This document shows positions 57,261 to 64,000 of a stretch of 64,000 nucleotides of DNA, piece after piece. This stretch comes from Globodera rostochiensis. Taxonomy: Eukaryota; Nematoda; Chromadorea; Rhabditida; Heteroderidae. The stretch spans positions 62,001 through 126,000 of the forward strand of contig JAEVLN010000011.1 of NCBI GenBank assembly GCA_018350325.1, written 5' to 3'. Under the pieces are notes generated by a model. It searched no databases, was not told the DNA's origin, and worked only from the letters and a program-made list of their open reading frames with translations. Within the stretch, counting starts at the first letter, position 1; each line of letters starts with the position of its first letter. A program made the position numbers and the translations under genes.

Positions 57261-57694
57261 CTTAGTCGCATAATCTTACGTTCAAAAGTATGATATTATT
57301 ATTAGCAATTATAAATTTTTTAAATTTATTCTTTAAGTATTTTTAAGTTTACAAAAAAATTAATTTTTGCTGAGTCATCTAATATTTTACCCAGACGATT
57401 CAAATGTGGTTTTAAATATCATTTATAGTTGAATGCTATCTTTCCAATTTATTTGTAGTCTTATAGATATCTATCAAAATTTTATTTTATGTGCTTAAAT
57501 TATGTTTTTTTATAAAAGGATATTTAAATTTAAAAAAGCAAGCTTATTGTTATTTTGTAAATATTTTTTAACGAAAATTAGAAACTAAATCGTTGTTATA
57601 AATCTATGGCTGAAAGGGACAGAAATGGTTTGGGATAAATAAGGCACAAAAAGCTAAAAGTAATCATTTATGAATAAAAAAAATAATTATCTCA

Positions 57695-57702
57695 TGACGT
57701 CA
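57695..57702. promoter_or_regulatory. TGACGTCA palindrome (CRE consensus)
   Basis: Perfect 8-bp CREB/ATF site. A second occurs at 35194-35201. In DNA of this composition one or fewer is expected in 64 kb, but no promoter context is visible. Confidence 0.25.
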
Positions 57703-57885
57703 GTACTGTTTAATAATGGCTTTAAAATAAAAAATAAACAAAATATTCATAAAAATATTGTTTACATAATTTTGATATTAAATGTCCAAATGAAAAATTA
57801 TATTAATGTTTTATAACTAAGATATACTTATTAAGACAAATACAATATAAAAGCAGCAGTTATAATAAAATATTTGGTCAAACTA

Positions 57886-57919
57886 CTTAGGGTGTAACAT
57901 AAGTTTCCGGAATTTTTTT
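57886..57919 (+). repeat. mariner left terminal inverted repeat
   Basis: 34 bp, identical as reverse complement to 58793-58826. The TTAGG-start and internal ATAAGTTTCC fit mariner ITRs, which the transposase N-terminus binds. Confidence 0.92.
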
Positions 57920-57961
57920 TAGTAATAAAATTTTTTATTACAAAAAATCATTGAAGCACAA

Positions 57962-58040
57962 TCATGACTCAAAATATTCACCATTATGATCGAAACAAGT
58001 TGCCATTTTTCTGGATATATTTTTGTCCCCAGTCATTAGA
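57962..58040 (-). pseudogene. mariner transposase C-terminal remnant
   Basis: Reads NISRKMATCFDHNGEYFES then TGA, matching the family C-terminus (I-S-R-W-x-x-C-x-x-x-x-G-x-Y-F). It lies about 40 bp inside the left repeat, the normal position. Upstream (higher coordinates) the frame is lost. Confidence 0.6.
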
Positions 58041-58464
58041 ATAGAGCTGAGCTATGAGCTAAAACCCAATTTTTGCTTTTTTTGGACCTGGTCTGTTTGA
58101 GACTCTATGTTTCTTTTACAGTATAAGATTATCGTAATTTGAAGTTTTTTGGGTATGAAGAACACAGATTAAAGAAGCCACTTGCAAAATTTGAGGTTTA
58201 TTGCTCCACCCATTAATTTTTATGAAACTCCAAAGTTTGCTACAGCAGAAATTTTGGGGCAAAAATGGTCCCTTTTTGGGACAATTTTTAGGCAATATGA
58301 TTCAAAAAATCGTAGAAAATTTTTTGCTGAACGAAAAATCTTTAATTTTTGCTGACTTGATAAGCAATGTTTACGCTCCCAAAAAGCATAAACTGGGCTT
58401 GGTCAGTCTCAAAGCCCCCGAGATAGGAGCCCTCAAAAGCGGGCAACGGACTCCCGGGCCGCAG

Positions 58465-58638
58465 CTAATCTTCGAGGTTCTGCTCGCTCTCTCGAAATTT
58501 GGCGTACCAATCGAACCCTGTTGTTTTGGAGACAGCTTCTGGACCCTTTGCATTGATGATGTTGCGCAACGCTTGGGCAGGTTTACGGCCAGAATCAAAT
58601 TCGTATTTGATAAGGGTCCGAATTTCAGATTTTGACAT
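58465..58638 (-). pseudogene. mariner transposase N-terminus, stopped by TAG at codon 58
   Basis: ATG at 58638 gives MSKSEIRTLIKYEFDSGRKP, AQALRNIINAKGPEAVSKTT, GFDWYAKFRESEQNLED, then TAG, then LRPGSPLP in frame. This matches the mariner paired HTH region (R-x-I-x-x-x-E-F-x-x-G-x-x-A-x-x-x-x-R-x-I, A-x-G...V...W-F/Y-x-K-F, S-L-E-D-x-x-R-x-G-R-P). The family position after LED is usually K, E or Q, so TAG most simply arose from CAG by one C-to-T change. Downstream of GSPLP the homology ends; the DD34D catalytic core is absent. Confidence 0.85.
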
Positions 58639-58792
58639 AATTGGCTTAAAATCAGTAAATAAGTCTTAGAGTTGCGATCAGATTAAATTTTGCGTAGTTT
58701 TTGTAGAGCACCGAATGCTCTATAAAATAAAAAATAGTTCAAACAAAAGCATCGAAAAAGAGAGGAGTTATGACTTTTTCAATTTTGTATTT

Positions 58793-58826
58793 AAAAAAAT
58801 TCCGGAAACTTATGTTACACCCTAAG
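58793..58826 (-). repeat. mariner right terminal inverted repeat
   Basis: 34 bp, perfect inverse of 57886-57919, 154 bp beyond the transposase start codon, as in typical mariners. Confidence 0.92.
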
Positions 58827-59108
58827 TATATAAAAGATGTTTAATCATAGTATTATTGTCATATTTCAAACAAATATAAATTTTGTTCCCAAATGCTACT
58901 TATTCTAGAAAACTTGATAGAAAAAGCAAAACGCGAGCAGCAATTCAAGATAAAATCTAAGTTTATTGTATTGCTGAGATTAAATAAAAGAAAACATATA
59001 AAATCCAAAATATAAATAATAAAATAATATGTTCTAACTAAATATTAGAACTTTTAATAAATGGCACCATTAATAATTTCCTAAATTAATCGATCAAAAC
59101 AACTGCAG

Positions 59109-60078
59109 CCAATCATTGTATTTCGAAGAAATAATTTACTGACAAGTAATCAATTAAAAAAATTTCTCACAAAAAACAGTAGAATTAAAAGACTACGCCT
59201 AGAACTCGCAAAACTGCACCTTTGTTCTGTGGACGACAAGTTAAAAAAAAACGTAAGTACTAAAAATATTTTGCATAAAATACTTATTTAGGTAAACTAA
59301 AGATCAAAAAAAGTACCATAGATTTTCAACATGCGTTAATCTTTCAAAAAATTATTTACTGCTATGATTATCAAAAACTGTTAACAAACAAAATACCAAA
59401 AATTAATATTTAAAATATCAAAAAATACTAAAATTACTTGTGGCCGATAAAAACAAAGAAAAATTAATTTTTTTAAACCAAAAACAGAAATACATACTAT
59501 TGAATTAAAACTTTCTCTATAAAATAGATTTAAATATTAACACAAGTTAAAGTATTTCAATAAAAACAATGGTAAGATAAAGCAAAAATTAACAAAGTTT
59601 ATTTGTAATTTTTAAAAACCGCTCAGTATTACAAAATACGATTAAATATAATTTGCAATAATTAGTTGGATTTTTGCATGAGAGTGTTTGCCGGCTCAGA
59701 TGATCGACCTAAATATAAAAGTAGATTCAAAACCTATTCGAAATACAACAAAACAAATGCTTGTGTTTCTTGTCAAATTATTTGAATTAATATTAAAAAT
59801 AAATAAATAATAAAAGTTTTATTAAATATAACGAATTAACCTAAAATTAAACCACTAGCCAATACTTCGACGAGGAATATCACCTTCTCAAAACGAAGCA
59901 CGATCACGTTCTAGCACATATTTTACTAACAAAACAAAAGTTAAGTAAGTACGTGGAATAAAATTAACCTAAAAAATTAATGTATTTGAGGCGGAAATTT
60001 CGGATCGTACCGGACTTTGGACAATGTAACAGTTTATGGCAGCAAAAAAACTTAAACAAAATAATTTTAAGACAATAA
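59109..60078 (+). CDS. Three-exon 3' gene model, unknown function
   Basis: Exon A (59109-59252, 48 codons, phase 0/0) follows AACTGCAG and ends AAAAAAAC|GTAAGTAC; it is basic and helical (LTSNQLKKFLTKNSRIKRLR, LELAKLHLCSVDDKLKKN). Exon B (59859-59944, 86 bp) follows AAACCACTAG, reads PILRRGISPSQNEARSRSST then YFTNKTKV, and ends TTAA|GTAAGTAC, phase 2. After a 46-bp intron, exon C (59991-60078) follows GTATTTGAG and continues in phase as KRKFRIVPDFGQCNSLWQQK to TAA. An AATAAA overlaps the stop (60079-60084). Two identical consensus donors and three matching phases support it. The 5' exon is missing: an ATG at 59062 is in frame but cut off by a TAA. No homologue recognised; nuclear location is possible from the basic stretches. 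Confidence 0.43.
59678..59785 (+). CDS. Small ORF, 35 aa, basic with C-x2-C
   Basis: ATG-to-TGA: MRVFAGSDDRPKYKSRFKTY then SKYNKTNACVSCQII. No internal stop under any common code. It lies inside the first intron of the 59109-60078 model, so either the model is wrong, this is an alternative exon, or it is chance. Confidence 0.32.
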   Translation: MRVFAGSDDRPKYKSRFKTYSKYNKTNACVSCQII

Positions 60079-60466
60079 AATAAACGCATTAAGCATTGGT
60101 AGGCTGACAAAACTAAATTTACTAAAAACAATAAACCAATACAGGCTTTAACCAAAATTAAAAATAAACATCCTATTTTAAAAGGTATAAACCCAAGTTT
60201 TGACCATTTAAAACTTACTTATTGCCCTTATTAATTTACAAATAAATTACAAAAGCCATCATTAGTTAAATCAAATCTATGTTTTATCTCAATTTAAAAT
60301 AAAGTCAATTTGCTTACAATATTCATTAATTTAAATTCAAACGCAATCAATTGCAACTTAAGCAAAACAAATTACGCCGATTATTTATCCATGAACCAAG
60401 GAAAAAAACTCAAATGTAAATGCACTTAAAAATGAAGTTAAATTTTTATGCAAATAGTTGGTCACG

Positions 60467-60555
60467 ATGAAGGAACGCAAACACTTATTCGTTTCATCTC
60501 GTAGGAAGCGTATGAATAGAAAAAACGCCGATTCATGCAAAACACACAATTTAAG
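60467..60555 (+). CDS. Candidate first coding exon, basic peptide
   Basis: ATG at 60467 gives MKERKHLFVSSRRKRMNRKN then ADSCKTHNL, ending at TTTAAG|GTAAAT (donor at 60556), 29 codons plus 2 nt. It is highly basic (RRKRMNRK), nuclear-localisation-like. The octamer ATGCAAAT, the POU-factor consensus, lies 12 bp upstream at 60448-60455. A possible short last exon after CCTCGCAG at 60673 would add RNSRI and stop. Unknown family. Confidence 0.33.
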
Positions 60556-60920
60556 GTAAATAAAAAAATGGATTAACATTTAAAAAAATAAAATATATGT
60601 AAAATAATTTATTGTCCGGACTGCAATCATCAAAGCAAAACGTGACTCTTACTATAACCATGAGTCCTCGCAGAAATTCAAGAATATGAAAACCTAAGGA
60701 TATAAATTAATAGATAATATAAGTAGGAATAAAAATAAGAATTGTTCGGACTTTCAAACGCGTAAAGTTTTAAAAGAAATTTGGGATAATAGAAAAATAC
60801 TTTTTGTAATGCAATAAAATATTAACACTAGGCAAAAAAATTGTTAATTAACAGTTGATAAAGGCCAGAGATGCTAAAACTATCTAAATAAATAATAATT
60901 ATTACGAAGGATTTCTAAGA

Positions 60921-61031
60921 ATGTATTTAATGCAGCAAATAGAAGGTAAGGGCGCAGGAATCATAAACATCCACATCCTAAGCAGCGCGCCCAACGAAAG
61001 CCCAGTGCCAGAGTTCGACAAATTATTTTAA
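60921..61031 (+). CDS. Small ORF, 36 aa
   Basis: ATG-to-TAA: MYLMQQIEGKGAGIINIHIL then SSAPNESPVPEFDKLF. The frame is open 11 codons further upstream. The GC-rich second half with G-first codons and acidic/proline content is unlike random AT-rich DNA. A GAAG|GTAAGG donor at 60945 offers an alternative short first exon. Unknown. Confidence 0.37.
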   Translation: MYLMQQIEGKGAGIINIHILSSAPNESPVPEFDKLF

Positions 61032-61760
61032 AATAAACAAAAATATCAACAAAACAGCAGAAATTTTAAAGAAATAGAAAGATTAACCTACAAAAATTTC
61101 TGCCAAATAAAAAAATAAAATGATTTTACCAAAAATTTTTTTTTAATGTACATTTAAAATATAAAATATTTATTTATTGTAAACCAATAAAAACCCGATT
61201 CTACTAATGGTTATGGATTTTTGAAAGAAGCAAAAATTTAAAACATCCTAAACTCGAATTTTTGCATTTATTATTGACTAGTAAAAATTTTTGAGCAATG
61301 AAAAATAACGGATTCTACACAAAAAGTATACGTGGCCTCTCTTGTTTTAAAAAAAAAAATTTTCAAGTGAATCTTTTATCCACTTAAAAATATAAATTAA
61401 TAAATTGTGTAAATTAAAATTGAAATTTACAAAATTTTACTAATTTGATAATATATTGCTTTTTGACTTTTACTACAAGTTGAACTTATTATAAACTCGA
61501 AAGCATTTAAAACCTATACCAGCAAAAATTAATCAATCATACAATGATCCAATCATATCACTTATTATTAAATTACGGTCAGTAGTTATATTTTCATTTC
61601 TCGAATAATATTAAATATTAATCAATTATCTGAAAACTTAATTCTGGGTGCTGTTTAATTTCGCTTTTCCGTTTAAAGATTGTCTCCTTGTTTTATTTCT
61701 CAAAACATAACAATTTAATAAATTAAAAACGCACACCGCTTCCGTTATTGCATGGAATGC
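61032..61760. other. AT-rich stretch, nothing supportable
   Basis: No ORF, repeat or element ends. Confidence 0.5.
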
Positions 61761-61765
61761 GTCGT

Positions 61766-61984
61766 TTAAATTTTTACAAAAAAGCTAAATATTTGAACAC
61801 TTGAGGTATTTTGTTCAAGCCTCCGTATACTATCCAAGAAATACATGTAAATACAAATATTAAAACAAAACAAAATTGCTGCAAAAACGGATCGAAACAT
61901 TAGTAAAGCAATGGGAAGCCAGATGTCTGGACAAGGTTTAATATATTCAATTGGGTAATCGCCACCTATGGGAGCATACCTCAT
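61766..61984 (-). CDS. Putative single-pass membrane microprotein, 72 aa
   Basis: Real ATG start (61984) to TAA. The N-terminus MRYAPIGGDYPIEYIKPCPD is polar and Gly/Pro-rich with G-first codons; residues 21-50 (IWLPIALLMFRSVFAAILFC then FNICIYMYFL) form one or two hydrophobic segments; the tail DSIRRLEQNTSSVQIF is polar. By the positive-inside rule the C-terminus (RR) would be cytoplasmic. The natural order of domains, clean start and mixed composition make it the most convincing uninterrupted ORF here, though the length is within chance. No family recognised. Confidence 0.43.
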   Translation of the reverse strand: MRYAPIGGDYPIEYIKPCPDIWLPIALLMFRSVFAAILFCFNICIYMYFLDSIRRLEQNTSSVQIFSFFVKI

Positions 61985-61989
61985 TTTGA

Positions 61990-63880
61990 AAAATTAATTA
62001 GCATGATAAATAATAAACAAAATTAAATCGAAATATGTACTAAATTTAAATTTATAGTGAAGCACTATAATATATAATTTTAATAGTTATACATCTTGTC
62101 CTCTCCTAAGTGTAAATTGATTCAATATTAGGTATTTGAAAAAGAATGTGTGCACACATTTTGTCGAATAAATATTTTTATTTGATTTATAGGGTTGTTT
62201 TTTTCAATATTAAAAGATTTGCAATTAAAAAGAATATTTTTAATGTTATTTATTCTATAAATAAGTACAAGATTTCTTACAGATGGCAAATAATATTGTC
62301 AATTTTTCAATATTTTTTATTTATCTAATTTAAGTATCATTATGTTAAATAACTTTATTTATTTATTTTTATATTGCAATTTGTTAATTTTGATTGTTAG
62401 CAAAAAAAATTTTTACACCTTTGAACATATTTATCGATTTTATATTTTTAACATATTTCCATATTTCCTTGGCGCACCTGTGGCACCGCAAAAGTAAAAA
62501 AATAATAAAAAAACTATCAAATTTTTATTATTTAAGGTTGTTATAAAGTGTCGCATCACCTTAACGGTTTAGCAAAACTGATAATTGAAAATTTTTTTAA
62601 TGAAATAATTCAAACGTCTATAGAAAAATATCTGATTAATAAAGCCTTAATTATATTATAAATTTGAAATTGTCTAATACATTTATATTTGTTAAGGTTT
62701 AAAAGAGAATCTTTTTTTGGCGATGCAACTTGAATTCAATTTAATATTTTCAATCGTCTAAAAATATATTTTACAAACAAACATAAAATCTGCTAAAACA
62801 TAGAGGTATAAAGTACATTACATTTAAAACTAAAAAATGTATTCGTTATTTTTGAGACTTTATGAACGAAGAGACGGCAAAAATAAATTAAACATTTTAA
62901 TGGCTGAACGATAGCACTTGAGATTTTGTTTTTTTATTTAATTTTTGTTTTTCTAAATATTATTTTTGCATGATTTTTCGTGTACTTTTGTAGTCGATGT
63001 CTTAACATTTGTTTGAATTAACAATTATAAACTCTTTATTTTTCAACAACGATATTCAACAAATAAATTCAATAACAGATCAAGTTGGAGGTAAAAAACA
63101 GATAATGAAATACTCAAAACATTTATTATTTTTGCCTAGTGCAAATAATATGAGATATTAAACATTTAAGTAATAATGCCAAAAGCTAAATAATATAAGA
63201 TAAAAAGAATAAAAGATTTTTCAATCATAAAAACATTTTGTTCTGCTTCGTTACCGTAGGGAGGTTCTCAATTTAGACGGTGTTTAAATTACTATTAAAT
63301 TTTCAATTGAACAATAATATTACGTCTTTCGGAATTTTTTAATTATAAAATTTGTTTGATTCTTTTGTTTTTGTTTTGTACGTGCCCTTTTTACCATTTC
63401 AATATTTATGTATGGCTTTTATTTAATTTATATCTAAAGTTTATAAAATATATTTTATCGAATTAATCATTAATACATCATTTTTTCAGAAGTCATTTAA
63501 AATAAATTGCTTTGTGGTGATTTTTTAAATTGTATATATTTCTATTTAATATACAGAACATTTAAAATAAATACAATTGGTGTCCGCTCGATAGCTGAGA
63601 TTATTTAAAATTAACGCGGTTTAAATATTTATACGGTTGGTGTAATAAATCATTATTTCAACATTGAGCGGTCATTATTCAAAACATTTATTTTGCGACT
63701 TTCTGTTATTTACCTACATTATATAGTATTTTTTTGGATATGAACTTTATAACAAAGATTTATTTTTGTACTCTTAGTTAATAATTCATCCAATTTAAAT
63801 AATCCTGTTTTTTTTTTACTTTGTAATATGTCGTTTACAGTTTATTTTTAGTTTTGATAGATTTGCTTTTTAACTTGCCC
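61990..63880. other. AT-rich stretch, nothing firm
   Basis: A 60-codon plus frame at 62146-62328 is Lys/Ile/Phe-rich and probably chance. GC-richer dots at 62470-62510 and 63240-63280 carry no signals. Confidence 0.45.
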
Positions 63881-63889
63881 TCTTCAAAC

Positions 63890-63949
63890 ATGTCCGAGTG
63901 GTGTATTATCCAATGTCCCAACGAATGTCCTGTTGACGTCTCACCTTAA
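63890..63949 (+). CDS. Short Cys-rich ORF near window end
   Basis: ATG frame MSEWCIIQCPNECPVDVSP to TAA. The same frame is open upstream to about 63827 with a hydrophobic LFLVLIDLLFNLPSSN, which would serve as a signal sequence if an upstream exon supplies the start (a TTTACAG acceptor lies at 63834-63840). Three Cys in C-x3-C-x3-C. Another frame is open too. Weak. Confidence 0.27.
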   Translation: MSEWCIIQCPNECPVDVSP

Positions 63950-64000
63950 TTATTCTATCAATTTTTGATTAAAATAAGCTGGCCGTAATCCCGCTTTCTA

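Larger units (their letters stand above)
57886..58826 (-). mobile_element. mariner transposon, 941 bp, internally deleted, with intact terminal repeats
   Basis: Perfect 34-bp inverted repeats begin CTTAGGGTGTAACATAAG and contain TTTCCGGAATTTTTTT; flanking TA dinucleotides at 57884-57885 and 58827-58828 are the TA target duplication that defines Tc1/mariner insertion. The minus strand carries the start (58465-58638) and the last residues (about 57962-58040) of a mariner transposase. Full elements are about 1.3 kb, so roughly 400 bp of catalytic core is lost or replaced. Identical repeats suggest a fairly recent copy, or constraint from mobilisation in trans. Confidence 0.9.

Noticed and set aside
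1..64000. Prokaryotic, phage or organelle origin, CRISPR arrays, rRNA
   Set aside because: No dense ORFs, ribosome-binding sites, operons, spaced palindromic repeats or rRNA/tRNA signatures; eukaryotic transposons and splice signals are present instead.

Overview
This is about 64 kb of very AT-rich eukaryotic DNA (roughly three quarters or more A+T). It shows no rRNA, tRNA, CRISPR, operon or bacterial ribosome-binding signal. Spliceosomal-type GTAAGT/GTAAGA donors paired with AG acceptors, decayed mariner, Tc1-like and pogo-like transposons, a hAT-like MITE and minisatellite arrays fit an animal, most likely an AT-rich invertebrate. A ciliate germline genome is a less likely alternative. Nothing identifies the species. 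A few N characters (6024-6523) show this is an assembly consensus.

The clearest features are repeats. A mariner element with perfect 34-bp terminal inverted repeats and a TA target duplication lies at 57886-58826; its transposase is broken and internally deleted. Fragments of a pogo/Tigger-type transposase (1926-2270) and a Tc1/Tc3-type transposase (54265-54525) are present, and a 327-bp MITE-like element (56543-56869) has hAT-style ends. One minisatellite family of about 105 bp forms three arrays: 28707-29056 inverted, 32734-33750 and 48572-49000 direct. At least six pairs of nearby direct duplications recur through the window; the largest pairs 2900-4345 with 5690-6990, where the second copy has lost nearly all G and C.

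No long gene is visible. Open frames of 60-116 codons are about as frequent as chance predicts in DNA this AT-rich, so every coding call is tentative. The best models are those where frame, splice phase and start or stop agree: a two-exon gene at 50039-50890, a three-exon 3' end at 59109-60078, a short spliced pair at 12948-13106, a minus-strand exon at 57131-57260, an ORF pair at 41501-42148 (minus), a one-pass membrane microprotein ORF at 61766-61984 (minus), and several ATG-to-stop small ORFs (35183-36193, 38968-39093, 59678-59785, 60921-61031).

Small GC-rich islands of 40-200 bp dot the AT-rich background. Some look like exons and some like transposon debris. Many are open in two or three frames at once, so they cannot be assigned by eye. 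Most of the window is best read as intergenic or intronic sequence built from old, decaying repeats.
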